A stretch of 64,000 nucleotides of DNA from Geodermatophilus sp. YIM 151500. GTDB taxonomy: Bacteria; Actinomycetota; Actinomycetes; Mycobacteriales; Geodermatophilaceae. Where the stretch lies: contig NZ_JAOVZT010000003.1 in assembly GCF_025716945.1 (NCBI RefSeq), positions 2,032 through 66,031 on the forward strand, written 5' to 3'. The notes beneath the pieces were generated by a model that made no database searches, had not been told where the DNA came from, and saw only the letters and a list, made by a program, of their open reading frames with translations. The translations under genes were made by a program, and so were the position numbers. Of the stretch, positions 30,082-38,376 are shown piece by piece. The first letter of the stretch is position 1. Each line of letters begins with the position of its first letter.

Positions 30082-31457
30082 GCGCGCCCGGCGGTCGCGG
30101 AGGAGCGGACACCGAGCAGGCCGGCGGCCGGGTGCTGCCGGTGGTCGCGATCGTGGGCCGGCCCAACGTGGGGAAGTCGACGCTGGTCAACCGCATCCTC
30201 GGCCGGCGGGCCGCGGTCGTGCAGGACGTGCCCGGTGTCACCCGCGACCGCATCTCCTACGAGGCGCTGTGGAACGGGCGCACCTTCCTCGTCGTCGACA
30301 CGGGCGGGTGGGACCCCAAGGCCAGCGGCCTCGGGGCGTCGATCACGCGGCAGGCCGAGCACGCCATGCGGACGGCGGACGTCGTCGTGCTCGTCGTCGA
30401 CAGCACCGTCGGCGCGACCGACACCGACCTGGCCGCCGCGCGGGTGCTGCGCCGCAGCGACCGGCCGGTGATCGTGGTGGCCAACAAGGTCGACGACGAG
30501 CGCAGCGAGGCCAACGCCGCCGAGCTGTGGTCGCTGGGGCTGGGTGAGCCGCAGCCGGTCAGCGCGCTCCACGGGCGGGGCAGCGGAGACCTGCTCGACC
30601 TGGTGCTGGACGCGCTGCCGGACGCGCCGCGCGAGCAGCCGGACGTGGGCGGGCCGCGGCGGGTGGCCCTGGTCGGGCGGCCGAACGTGGGCAAGTCCAG
30701 CCTGCTCAACCGGCTCGCCCGCGACGAGCGGTCCGTCGTCGACCCGGTCGCCGGCACCACCGTCGACCCGGTCGACTCGATCGTGACGCTGGGCGGCGAG
30801 GAGTGGCGGTTCGTCGACACCGCCGGGTTGCGCCGCAAGGTCGGCACCGCCAGCGGCATGGAGTACTACGCCAGCCTGCGCACCGAGGCGGCGATCCACG
30901 CCGCCGAGGTCGCCGTCGTCCTGCTCGCCGCCGACGAGGTCGTCAGCGAGCAGGACCAGCGGATCGTCAGCCAGGTCATCGAGGCCGGCCGCGCCCTAGT
31001 CATCGCCTTCAACAAGTGGGACACCCTCGACGAGGACCGGCACGCCCAGCTCGAGCGGGAGATCGAACGCGACCTGTCGCGCGTCCGGTGGGCCAGCCGG
31101 GTCAACATCTCGGCGGTGACCGGCCGCGGTGTGGGAAAGCTCGCGCAGCACCTGCGGTCCGCGCTGGCCTCCTGGGAGCACCGGGTGCCCACCGCGGAGC
31201 TGAACACCTTCATCCGTGCCGTCGTCCAGGAGCAGCCCCCGCCGGCCCGCGGGGGAAGGGCGCCGAAGATCAAGTACGTCACGCAGGCCGACGTCCGGCC
31301 GCCCCGGTTCGTCGTGTTCTCCACCGGCTTCCTGGAGGCCGGCTACCGCCGGTTCCTGGAGCGCAGGCTGCGGGAGCGGTTCGGCTTCGCCGGGACGCCG
31401 ATCGAGGTGTCGGTCAAGGTCCGCGAGGGCCGGGGCAGCGACGCGGCGCGCCGCTGA
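30078..31457 (+). CDS. der: Ribosome-assembly GTPase Der (EngA)
   Basis: A 459-residue protein with two tandem GTPase domains. The P-loops are [20 protein letters not shown] and [20 protein letters not shown]; the G3 motifs are VDTGG and VDTAGLRRK; the G4 motifs are VVANKVD and AFNKWD. A C-terminal KH-like domain ends the protein ([20 protein letters not shown]). Der acts in 50S subunit assembly. ATG 30078 overlaps the cmk stop. Convergent with vapC (11 bp gap). Confidence 0.96.
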   Translation: MSAPGGRGGADTEQAGGRVLPVVAIVGRPNVGKSTLVNRILGRRAAVVQDVPGVTRDRISYEALWNGRTFLVVDTGGWDPKASGLGASITRQAEHAMRTADVVVLVVDSTVGATDTDLAAARVLRRSDRPVIVVANKVDDERSEANAAELWSLGLGEPQPVSALHGRGSGDLLDLVLDALPDAPREQPDVGGPRRVALVGRPNVGKSSLLNRLARDERSVVDPVAGTTVDPVDSIVTLGGEEWRFVDTAGLRRKVGTASGMEYYASLRTEAAIHAAEVAVVLLAADEVVSEQDQRIVSQVIEAGRALVIAFNKWDTLDEDRHAQLEREIERDLSRVRWASRVNISAVTGRGVGKLAQHLRSALASWEHRVPTAELNTFIRAVVQEQPPPARGGRAPKIKYVTQADVRPPRFVVFSTGFLEAGYRRFLERRLRERFGFAGTPIEVSVKVREGRGSDAARR

Positions 31458-31468
31458 CGCGCGCCGGG

Positions 31469-31861
31469 TCAGCGACCCACGGGCCAGTGCTCCACGGCGA
31501 CCTCCGCCATCGGGAAGTCACGGGGATTCCCGGTGGCGACGCGCCCACCCGCGGCGAGCGCCGCGGCGGCGACCAGGCAATCGGCCTGCGACAGAGTCGT
31601 TCCCCGCGCGGCGAAGTCGCGGCGCCACCGGCCGGCCCGCTCGCCGGCGGCGCGGTCGAGCGGGACGACGAGGAGCCCGTCGAAGAGTGCGTCCACCGCC
31701 GACGCCTCCGCGCGGCGCAGGCCGCGGACGACCTCCTCGACGTTGACCGGGCTGGTCGCGGCGACGTCGCCCTGGCGGGCCATCAACCGCAGCCGCTCGA
31801 CCACCGGGCGACCACGCAGCACGTCGATGAGCACGGTCGTGTCCAACAGGACGACCGCCAC
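31469..31861 (-). CDS. vapC: Type II toxin VapC (PIN-domain ribonuclease)
   Basis: A 130-residue PIN-domain protein from GTG 31861, one base after the vapB stop. The acidic active-site residues are visible: Asp in VVLLDTTVLIDVLRG, Glu in VNVEEVVRGLRR, Asp in LSQADCLVAAAALA, and Asp in ATGNPRDFPMAE. VapC toxins cleave tRNA or rRNA and are neutralised by VapB. The gene seems intact. Confidence 0.9.
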   Translation of the reverse strand: MAVVLLDTTVLIDVLRGRPVVERLRLMARQGDVAATSPVNVEEVVRGLRRAEASAVDALFDGLLVVPLDRAAGERAGRWRRDFAARGTTLSQADCLVAAAALAAGGRVATGNPRDFPMAEVAVEHWPVGR

Positions 31862-31862
31862 G

Positions 31863-32102
31863 TCACCCGACCCGGTCGGGATCGCTGCGCCGCTGGCCGG
31901 CGACCCAGGCCGCGGGGTCGTCGTCCCATTCGTGGCCCTCGTCGGCCACGGTCCCGGCGGCGGAGAGCAGCGACTCCCACCGTCGCTCGTTGTCCAGCCG
32001 CTGCCGGAGGGCCTCGGTGACGTACCGGGTGCGCCCGCCCTTGCCGGCGCGCTCGTCGATCTGCCTGACGAGGTCGTCGTCGAGCACGATGTGCATGCGC
32101 AT
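31863..32102 (-). CDS. vapB: Antitoxin VapB (ribbon-helix-helix)
   Basis: A 79-residue protein from ATG 32102: RMHIVLDDDLVRQIDERAGK, then GGRTRYVTEALRQRLDNERR. The strand-helix-helix DNA-binding domain is N-terminal and the acidic/Trp-rich C-terminus (HEWDDDPAAWVAG) probably binds the VapC active site. An upstream ATG at 32120 lies before the -10 box and is unlikely; ATG 32096 is an alternative. VapBC pairs autorepress their promoter. Confidence 0.85.
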   Translation of the reverse strand: MRMHIVLDDDLVRQIDERAGKGGRTRYVTEALRQRLDNERRWESLLSAAGTVADEGHEWDDDPAAWVAGQRRSDPDRVG

Positions 32103-32108
32103 GTGCCT

Positions 32109-32114
32109 AAGGTA
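32109..32114 (-). promoter_or_regulatory. -10 box (TACCTT) for a leaderless vapBC transcript
   Basis: Reverse-strand TACCTT is followed by 6 bp and then ATG 32102, the same geometry as at scpA. Confidence 0.5.
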
Positions 32115-32206
32115 GCCCATCCTTGCTCGCGATCGAGGCCGTCGTCCTTCCCGCCCGGCCGCTCCGGGTGGATGCTCGTGCCCCGACCGCCCGGAGGCCC
32201 GGACCG

Positions 32207-32605
32207 ATGGACCGTGACGCGTTCCTCGACCAGGTGCTCGACCGCCACCTCGCTGCCATGGACGCCTTCCACAGCGGCGACCCGGGACCGTGGCGGGAGC
32301 TGTGGGGTGACACCGAACCGGTCACCCTCTACGCGCCGGGGCGCCCGCCGGCGGTGGGCCGGGAGCAGGTGGTGACGACGTTCGCCCGCGCGGCGGCACG
32401 GCTGTCCCGGGGCAGCGATGCCCGCGTCGAGGTGCACCACGTCGAGGTCGGGGGCGACCTCGCGGTCCTGGCCGGGCTGGAGCACTCCGTCTTCTCGGCG
32501 GCGGACGGCCCGCGCCGACCGCAGACGCTGCGGGTGACGCTGGTCTACCGGCGGGAGGACGGGGTGTGGCGGCTGGTCCACCGCCACGCCGATGCCGTGC
32601 CCTAG
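32207..32605 (+). CDS. NTF2-like (SnoaL/DUF4440-type) protein
   Basis: A 132-residue protein from ATG 32207, with GGAGG upstream. It has the cone-shaped NTF2-like layout: a long helix (DRDAFLDQVLDRHLAAMDAF), then VTLYAPGRPPAVGREQVVTT, and a final sheet with RVTLVYRREDGVWRLVHRHA. The fold serves ketosteroid isomerases, polyketide cyclases and many uncharacterised ligand-binding proteins; the role is unknown. Between vapBC and tRNA-Pro, transcribed rightward. Confidence 0.75.
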   Translation: MDRDAFLDQVLDRHLAAMDAFHSGDPGPWRELWGDTEPVTLYAPGRPPAVGREQVVTTFARAAARLSRGSDARVEVHHVEVGGDLAVLAGLEHSVFSAADGPRRPQTLRVTLVYRREDGVWRLVHRHADAVP

Positions 32606-32678
32606 CCGGCTGTCGGCCGCAGGCTCCGACGGTGCCAGCGGAGGGACGCCGACCCGCGGTCGGCCGGGCGCGGTGGGG

Positions 32679-32684
32679 TAGTCT
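32679..32684 (+). promoter_or_regulatory. -10 box (TAGTCT) for tRNA-Pro
   Basis: TAGTCT lies 41 bp upstream of the mature tRNA 5' end and fits TANNNT. Confidence 0.5.
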
Positions 32685-32725
32685 GCTCGGGCAGCGACCG
32701 CGCGGATCACCGCCCGCGCGGCGCT

Positions 32726-32799
<74 letters not shown>

Positions 32800-32857
32800 C
32801 AGTGGAACCGCAGGTCAGCGGCGGGTCGGCCGAGAGGCCGGCCCGCCTCTCGCGTGA

Positions 32858-32897
32858 GTACAGCAACCGGTACAGCAACGCGGTCGCGTACAGCAAC
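32858..32897. repeat. Three direct repeats of GTACAGCAAC next to tRNA-Pro
   Basis: Perfect 10-bp copies lie at 32858, 32870 and 32888, spaced 12 and 18 bp, 59-98 bp from the tRNA end. They may be recombinase arm-type sites or remnants of repetitive coding sequence. Confidence 0.6.
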
Positions 32898-32943
32898 GGT
32901 CACCCTGGCGGCGCTCGGTCGAGCCGACCGGGGACCGACTCCC

Positions 32944-33545
32944 TCACTCGCTGCCGGGGACCTGCGTGTAGTCGGTGAGGTCCTGCAGCGTGTGGTACTC
33001 GGGTTCGCTGATGAAGTGGCACCACGGCAGCTGGGTGCGGGGGAAGCGTAGGCGGCGGGCCCCGGCCCAGGTGGCCAGCTCGACATGGCCGAGCTGGCCG
33101 GTGTAGACGGTCTCGATGGCCGGCATGAGGTCGGTGTCGGAGGAGACGACGATCGCCGCGTCGTACTCCTTGCGCAGCGCCATGGCCACCACGTCGATGG
33201 CCAGTGCGACGTCGATGCCCTTCTCCTGGGCCGGAGCGGTCGGCCAGTCGGCCGGATAGCCCAGCGGCCGGCGGATGACGGTGACCGCGCCACTGCGCTG
33301 CCAGGCGGCGGTCTGGCGGTCGTTCGCGGCCGCGGCGCGCGGCTGGTGATCCGGTGACGGACGCCCGCGGTACACGCGCACACCCTCTACCGCTGAGGGG
33401 CGGCGGCGACGACGGACGAGGAGTTGTGCCAGGCGCAGCGGGTCGACGTGCCCGTCGGCGGGGGGGCGTTGACCGGGAGGAAGAGGCGGCGGGCCCAGCC
33501 GTGCACGTTCTGGTAGTCGATGAAGACGACGACGCGGTCGCTCAT
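32944..33545 (-). pseudogene. NYN-domain (PIN-like RNase) protein interrupted by a frameshift at a G7 tract
   Basis: The reading frame starts at ATG 33545 (AGAGGA upstream) with RVVVFIDYQNVHGWARRLFL, the NYN signature with its first Asp. It loses phase at the homopolymer of seven Gs (33470-33476 on +), beyond which it ends early. The other frame continues the protein to 32944 with EKGIDVALAIDVVAMALRKE and AAIVVSSDTDLMPAIETVYT, which hold the remaining NYN aspartates. Adding one base to the tract restores about 200 residues. NYN proteins are metal-dependent ribonucleases. It could be an inactivating mutation, phase variation or a sequencing error. Confidence 0.75.
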
Positions 33546-33616
33546 CGACAGTCCTCTCGGGCTACGGCAAGAAAAATCCCCGCCAGTCCCGGAGGACGAC
33601 GGGGAGGAATGACAAA

Positions 33617-33622
33617 ACCATA
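33617..33622 (-). promoter_or_regulatory. Candidate -10 box (TATGGT) for the NYN gene
   Basis: Reverse-strand TATGGT sits in an unusually AT-rich patch about 72 bp upstream of ATG 33545. Confidence 0.4.
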
Positions 33623-33708
33623 ACACCCCCGACACCCCTGACAGGGCCGACGTTGGGCACTCCGCGGAGGCTGCCGTGGCCGTGGCTGTCTGGTCGTTGC
33701 AGCAAGGG

Positions 33709-34354
33709 TCACCACCGGAGCGCCTGGTCGAGCCGATCCGCGGCCTCGCGCTGCTGCGCCGGACCGCCGTGGCTGTAGACGTCCGCGGTGATCGCGTAGG
33801 ACGAGTGACCCAGGTGCTCCTGGACGACCTGTGTGCGTCCCGGCCGCCAGTAGGAAGCTCGCCGCGGAGGCCGAAGGGTGTGCAGGGTGACGCCGCGGAG
33901 GCCGGCTGGCTCCGTGAGGACCTCGAAGCGTCGCCGCAGGACGTTGCGGGGCTCTAGCGGTGTTCCGATCACGGTGGTGAAGACCAGCCCGTGCTCCTGC
34001 CAGGCTCCGGCGGACGCCCGCTGTTCCTCCAGTTGCCGGGTCCGGTGCCCCGGGGCGTCGCGATGGCCGAGCGGGGGAGTGGCACGGTTCTGCGGGACTC
34101 GTCCGTCCTGGGCTCGTCGAGCTGCAGCCCCTGGGACGTCCTGTTGAGGGTCCAGCGGACCCTCAGCAGGCCGGCGTCGGGGTCGACGTCGGACAAGTGC
34201 GGGGCCAGCGCCTGCCCTCGGCGCAGCCCGCTGGCGGGCATCAACCGGAACCCGGAACTAGGCGTCCAGCCGGTCGCCCCGGATCGACTCGAGGAGCGCC
34301 TGCCCTTGCCTGCGGTCAGGTGCGGCGCGTCCCTGCGCTCGCCGCCGCCGCCGC
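33709..34354 (-). pseudogene. Degenerate tyrosine integrase
   Basis: Reverse-strand pieces of a phage/ICE-type integrase can be followed in order but in different frames. They are: an N-proximal piece with QGQALLESIRGDRLDA (ending at a stop near 34258); GLRRGQALAPHLSDVDPDAG and LRVRWTLNRTSQGLQLDEPR with the first catalytic Arg; then IGTPLEPRNVL, VTLHTLR, QVVQEHLGHSSYAITADVYS with the His and Tyr of the active site. A garbled stretch after HTLR replaces the second-Arg neighbourhood. The N-terminal SAM-like domain is missing. It must be inactive. Confidence 0.8.
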
Positions 34355-34444
34355 ACCGCCGCAGCAGTCGAGGAGACTCCTGTGGACGCTCCCGTCGCGG
34401 TGACTTGCAAGATAACTTGTGAGCCGTCGACGATGTGGTGATCG

Positions 34445-34682
34445 CTCCCCAGCGCGCTCAAGCGCGGGTACAGCGAGGAGGACATCCGCCACGCACTGCG
34501 CAACGCCATCGACGTGTTCCCCGACCAGGGCGACCACCACCTGACCGTGGCGGTCGGCCCAGACACCACCGGGGCAAAGCCTGGAAGTGGGCTACGACCG
34601 CGATGAGGAAGGCCGCAATGTCGTCGTCCACGTCATGGAGCGCCGCGGCAAGTACGACCGCAATCGAGCGAGAACGAGGTGA
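34445..34682 (+). pseudogene. Remnant of a small toxin-like gene upstream of its HTH antitoxin
   Basis: Reading from 34445 gives ALKRGYSEEDIRHALRNAID and FPDQGDHHLTVAVGPDTTG; then the frame shifts within GGGGCAAAG, and the other frame continues LEVGYDRDEEGRNVVVHVME to a TGA at 34680-34682. The pattern fits a small toxin family paired with HTH antitoxins. No start codon remains in the first frame (a stop lies at 34439), so the gene is broken at both the 5' end and internally. Confidence 0.65.
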
Positions 34683-34972
34683 TGCAGATGCCCCGCAGCT
34701 ATGACGAGATCGTCGCCCTCTCCGAGGAGATGGCCCGCTCCCTGGAGGAGGACCGCAGCGATCCGTCCGTCCCGCCGGCCGAGTCGGCTCTGCGGGCGGC
34801 CGCGCTGCGCCGCTCGCTGGCCGAGAGCGACCTCGGCCAGGCCGTGGTCGCGGCCCGGGCAGCGGGCGTGTCCTGGGACCGGATCGGAGATGCTGTCGGC
34901 ACCTCCGGTGAGGCGGCGCGGCAGAAGTACGGGCGCCTGACGGCCGGCGTGCGCGAGGTCCGACCGGCGTAG
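34682..34972 (+). CDS. Helix-turn-helix antitoxin-like protein
   Basis: A 96-residue protein from ATG 34682, which overlaps the toxin remnant's stop (ATGA); ATG 34688 is the likely alternative with better spacing to GAGG. Helices RSYDEIVALSEEMARSLEED and SALRAAALRRSLAESDLGQA precede the HTH: AVVAARAAGVSWDRIGDAVG, TSGEAARQKYG. Intact, while its toxin partner is broken: an orphan antitoxin. A strong hairpin follows. Confidence 0.75.
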   Translation: MQMPRSYDEIVALSEEMARSLEEDRSDPSVPPAESALRAAALRRSLAESDLGQAVVAARAAGVSWDRIGDAVGTSGEAARQKYGRLTAGVREVRPA

Positions 34973-35020
34973 CACAGGGGCGCGGAGTCTGCGGCACCGC
35001 ACGGTGGCTCCGGTGCCGCG

Positions 35021-35072
35021 CCCGCCGTCCGACCGGCCCGCCGTCCGACCAGCTCGCCGGTCGGACGGCGGG
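35021..35072. terminator. Strong hairpin after the antitoxin gene
   Basis: CCCGCCGTCCGACC (35037-35050) pairs perfectly with GGTCGGACGGCGGG (35059-35072) across an 8-bp loop. A direct copy of the left arm lies at 35021-35034, so two alternative stems compete for one right arm. Confidence 0.65.
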
Positions 35073-35098
35073 TGCGGTCAGCCGGCGGGATCGCGTGA

Positions 35099-35368
35099 AC
35101 TCGCACGCTCTGCGGCCCGGCGGCGGGGATCACCTTCGACGGCTCGTCGGGGGAGCTGCTGGCGCTGACCGGCGGCAAGGCCCGCGCGATCGCCGCGGCC
35201 TGGGAGGCTGGTCTGCGGGTGCTCGCCTCGACCGAGCCGAGCGCCGACCTCGACACCGTGCTCGCCGCGGTGGAGCAGCTGCCGACACGCTGGTGTGGCG
35301 GCCGCCGCACGTCGTATTGTTCGTCCGTGGCGATCGGGCAGATTTCCAGCGGGCCCGCCGGTTCCTGA
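35099..35368 (+). other. Open fragment without a start codon (probable gene remnant)
   Basis: The frame is open from a stop at 35096 to TGA 35366-35368 and reads like real protein for about 55 residues: GITFDGSSGELLALTGGKAR, then AIAAAWEAGLRVLASTEPSA and DLDTVLAAVEQLPTR, after which it turns to noise. No initiation codon precedes it. I do not recognise the family. It lies in the decayed island between two small genes. Confidence 0.35.
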
Positions 35369-35446
35369 CTCTCGGTCGGCGGGTCCGAGGCGTGCCGTCG
35401 AGAGCATCCCGCCGACCTCGAGCCGCCTGGGCTCGTCGAGGAAGCC

Positions 35447-35716
35447 ATGCCGCCCCTTCCGCTGTCACCCGTCAAGCTGTACGTCACCGTCGAGGACCTG
35501 CCGTGCGTCCAGCGGGTGCTCACCCTGCTGACCGGCCGCGCGTACCGGATCACCCGCTTCGAGGCCGAGGAGGCCGGCGCCGGGCGCTGGCGCTTGACCA
35601 TCGACACCATGGTCGACGTCGACGGCGCCGGGCTGCTGGAGGCGCGGCTGCTGCGCCTGCCGAGCGTGCTCACCGTGGACCTCTGCCGAGGCGCGCTTCT
35701 CGCCGTCGCCGGCTGA
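35447..35716 (+). CDS. Small ACT-like domain protein
   Basis: An 89-residue protein from ATG 35447. The sequence LYVTVEDLPCVQRVLTLLTG, then YRITRFEAEEAGAGRWRLTI and LRLPSVLTVDL has the beta-alpha-beta-beta-alpha-beta pattern of ACT domains, as in the small subunit of acetolactate synthase (IlvN). It is short and isolated from amino-acid biosynthesis genes, so function is open. Confidence 0.6.
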   Translation: MPPLPLSPVKLYVTVEDLPCVQRVLTLLTGRAYRITRFEAEEAGAGRWRLTIDTMVDVDGAGLLEARLLRLPSVLTVDLCRGALLAVAG

Positions 35717-36081
35717 CCGCTGGGGATCGAGCCGGTGCCGGCGCATGGGAACAGTCTTCTTCCCAGCCCTTGCGGGCCGGCCAGACTCATCGGCGTGGTC
35801 ACCGTCGCCCCGCAGGGCCCGCCGAACCGCCTCGTCGTCATCCGGGGTGACGGCCCGGTCTGCTGATCAGGCGCCGCCCGGAGGGTGAGGACGGTGTCCG
35901 ACCTCTGCTGAGCGTGGCGACGCGCCATGGCCGCGTCCAGCTCCTCAGATGCGCCTTCGCGTCGGCGGGGGACATGGACGTCACGGTCAGGAGCACGAAG
36001 ACTTGCTGCGGTCCTGCGCGCCGTGGCCGTCCGGCCACCACATGCGCCGAGACGGCCGACCCCAGCGATCGTGCCCTGGCG
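35717..36081. other. Intergenic stretch with no recognised gene
   Basis: About 365 bp between the ACT-like gene and the LysR gene. Short open frames occur on both strands, but none has a ribosome site plus protein-like composition. I see no RNA gene or repeat. Confidence 0.5.
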
Positions 36082-36990
36082 TCACGAGCGCTGGTACGTG
36101 CGTGCCACATCCGTGAAGACGCGGACCATCGCGGCCTCGGCCGGGGCGGGGACGCGCTCCTGCCGGCGGGCGAGCAGGATGCGCCGGGCAGGCGCCGTGC
36201 TCCCCAGTGAGATGACGCGGACGTCGGGGTGCGGGTTCGTGACGGCGGTTCGTGGAGCGAGTGCGATGCCGAGCCCGACGCTGACCATGGCCTGGGCCTC
36301 CTGGTAGTCGTTGGCGTGGAAGGCGATCCGGGGGCGGAAGCCGGCGGCGCGGCAGCTGCGGTCGAGCACTTCGGCGACCGGGTGATCGGGTTCGCGGACG
36401 ACCCACTCCTCGGCGGCGAGGTCGGTCATGTCGACTCGCTCACGGTCGGCGAGCGGGTGGTCGGCGGAGACGACGAGCATCGTGGGGTCGTCGAGCAGGT
36501 GGGTGAGCGCGTAGGACCCGGGGTCGACGCGGTTCCACGCGTAGTCCCACAGCAGGGACATGTCGGCCTCGCCGGCGTCGAGCATCTCCGTGAGACGGTC
36601 CAGCCGCGCTGAGCGCACGGTCAGCCTGACGCCGGGGTGGGCGGACCGGAACTGACTGACGGCGAGAGCCAACAGAGAGCCGCCGACGGTCGGGAAGGTG
36701 CCGACGGTCAGCCGGCCGCGGCGTAGTCCGGCGACCTGGGCGAGGTCGGCTTCCGCCGCGGCGAGTTGCCGGGCGACCCGGCGTGCGTGGTCGGCCAGCA
36801 CCAGCCCCGCCTCGGTCGGCACGATGCCGCGAGGCTGCCGCTGCAGGAGGGGTTGGCCCACCTCCTTCTCGAGCCGGCTCAGCTGCTGGGACACCGCCGA
36901 GGTGGTGTAGCTCAGGGTTTGGGCTGCGGCGGTCATCGAGCCGCTGTCGATGACCGCCGCGAGCAGCACCAACCGGCGGACGTCCAGCAC
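36082..36990 (-). CDS. LysR-family transcriptional regulator of the prpF-tct operon
   Basis: A 302-residue regulator from GTG 36990 (GGGAG upstream). The N-terminal winged HTH is LLAAVIDSGSMTAAAQTLSY, then TTSAVSQQLSRLEKEVGQPL and LLQRQPRGIVPTEAG. A linker helix and a periplasmic-binding-like co-inducer domain follow (LTVGTFPTVGGSLLALAVSQ onward). It is divergent from prpF, and LysR proteins typically activate the divergent operon in response to its substrate, so the inducer is probably the organic acid taken up by the TctABC system. Confidence 0.9.
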   Translation of the reverse strand: MLDVRRLVLLAAVIDSGSMTAAAQTLSYTTSAVSQQLSRLEKEVGQPLLQRQPRGIVPTEAGLVLADHARRVARQLAAAEADLAQVAGLRRGRLTVGTFPTVGGSLLALAVSQFRSAHPGVRLTVRSARLDRLTEMLDAGEADMSLLWDYAWNRVDPGSYALTHLLDDPTMLVVSADHPLADRERVDMTDLAAEEWVVREPDHPVAEVLDRSCRAAGFRPRIAFHANDYQEAQAMVSVGLGIALAPRTAVTNPHPDVRVISLGSTAPARRILLARRQERVPAPAEAAMVRVFTDVARTYQRS

Positions 36991-37024
36991 ATCGGCTCCC
37001 AGGGTTAAGGGTTCCTAAAAGGGA

Positions 37025-37052
37025 TTGAACACTTCCGTGATTGTGCTACATG
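37025..37052 (+). promoter_or_regulatory. Candidate promoter of the prpF-tct operon
   Basis: TTGAAC (37025-37030) and TACATG (37047-37052) are spaced by 16 bp in an AT-rich patch. Just upstream, TTAAGGGTTCCTAA (37004-37017 region) is an imperfect palindrome that could bind the LysR regulator. Confidence 0.45.
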
Positions 37053-37164
37053 GGTGGCCGCCCGCACAGTCGTCCTCGAGCGGCTCCCCGAACTGAGGAG
37101 CCTCCCGGCCCCGGACGACGGCATTCCGTCCGGGGCCGGCCATTCCGCACCGTGAGGAGATGGC

Positions 37165-38376
37165 GTGCGCGAGCTTGCGGCGACATGGATGCGTGGAGGC
37201 ACCAGCAAGTGCTGGGTCTTCGACCGTGCCGACCTGGACAACCTCGGCCTGGACCCGGCCGCGGTGCTTCTGCGGGCCTTCGGCAGCCCCGACCCGCGAC
37301 AGGTCGACGGCGTCGGGGGAGCGACCTCGACGACGAGCAAGGCGGTCATCCTCGCGCCCGCGGGCACCGAGGACGCCGACGTCGACTACACCTTCGCCCA
37401 GGTCGGGATCGACGAGCCGGTGGTCGACTGGGGCAGCAACTGCGGCAACTGTTCGGCGGTCGCCGGCCTCTATGCGCTGCGGCGTCGCTGGGTCCAGCCG
37501 ACCGGCGAGCTGACGACCGTGCGGGTCCGCAACACCAACACCGGTCAGCTCATCGTCCAGCAGGTGCCCACCCCGGGCGGCGTCGTCGAGGAGGACGGCA
37601 CCGAGCACATCCCGGGTGTGCCCTTCCCGGGAGTCGGGGTGCGGATGTGGTTCCGCGACCCGGCCGGGCGGACCACGGGGTCGTTGCTGCCCACCGGGTC
37701 GCCCAGGGAAGAACTGGCCTTCGACGGACGTCTCGTCCCGGCAACCCTGATCGACGCCGGCGCGCCGGTGGTCGTCCTGGACGCCGCGACCGTCGGGCTG
37801 GCCGGGTCCGAGAGCCCGGCCGAGATCACCGCACGGGCCGGTCTGCTGGCCGCACTGGACGGGGTTCGGCGGCAGGCGGCCGTGCGCATGGGCCTGGCGG
37901 TCGACGAGGTCTCGGCGGAGCGGGCCGTGCCGAAGCTGGCCGTGGTCGGCCCCGCGCCCACGACCGGTGAGGCCGATCTGACCGTACGGATGCTGTCCAT
38001 GGGGCAGGTCCATCCGGCCCTGGCCATCACCGGCAGCGTCGCGCTGACGATGGCCGCGGCCACCCCGGGCACCCTCGTGGCCGACCGTGTCGTGGCCGCC
38101 ATCGCCGGCCGGCTGCGGCTGGCCACTCCTTCGGGAGTGGTCGCCACGCACACCGGCGAGATGGACGGCGCACCGGCGGTCGCGGTCACGCGCACCGCCC
38201 GACGCATCGCCGACGCCGTGCTGGCGCTGCCCGACGACGCCCTGCCGCTGCGGGGGCCCGCATCCCGGCGGAACTCCTTCCCGGCTGCTTCATCGCGAGC
38301 CGACGGTCGAGCATGGTCGGCGTGGGTGGAGCCGGCTCTCCCAGCCGCTCCCGTGCAGACGGAGGTGCACCGATGA
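37165..38376 (+). CDS. prpF: PrpF-family isomerase (2-methylaconitate cis-trans isomerase / 4-oxalomesaconate tautomerase type)
   Basis: A 403-residue protein from GTG 37165, with GAGGAG upstream. It starts with RELAATWMRGGTSKCWVFDR, the PrpF N-terminus. The GGATSTTSKAVI stretch carries the active-site Lys region, and DWGSNCGNCSAVAGLYALRR carries the family's Cys motif; MSMGQVHPALAITGSVALTM is near the end. The family isomerises or tautomerises unsaturated tricarboxylates (methylaconitate, oxalomesaconate, aconitate-like). No prpC/prpD is nearby, so the methylcitrate pathway is not the obvious role; linkage to a tricarboxylate importer suggests processing of the imported acid. Confidence 0.88.
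   Translation: MRELAATWMRGGTSKCWVFDRADLDNLGLDPAAVLLRAFGSPDPRQVDGVGGATSTTSKAVILAPAGTEDADVDYTFAQVGIDEPVVDWGSNCGNCSAVAGLYALRRRWVQPTGELTTVRVRNTNTGQLIVQQVPTPGGVVEEDGTEHIPGVPFPGVGVRMWFRDPAGRTTGSLLPTGSPREELAFDGRLVPATLIDAGAPVVVLDAATVGLAGSESPAEITARAGLLAALDGVRRQAAVRMGLAVDEVSAERAVPKLAVVGPAPTTGEADLTVRMLSMGQVHPALAITGSVALTMAAATPGTLVADRVVAAIAGRLRLATPSGVVATHTGEMDGAPAVAVTRTARRIADAVLALPDDALPLRGPASRRNSFPAASSRADGRAWSAWVEPALPAAPVQTEVHR

Noticed and set aside
35838-36110. A small minus-strand protein upstream of the LysR gene's end
   Set aside because: No ribosome site, no recognisable motif, and composition like other shadow frames.
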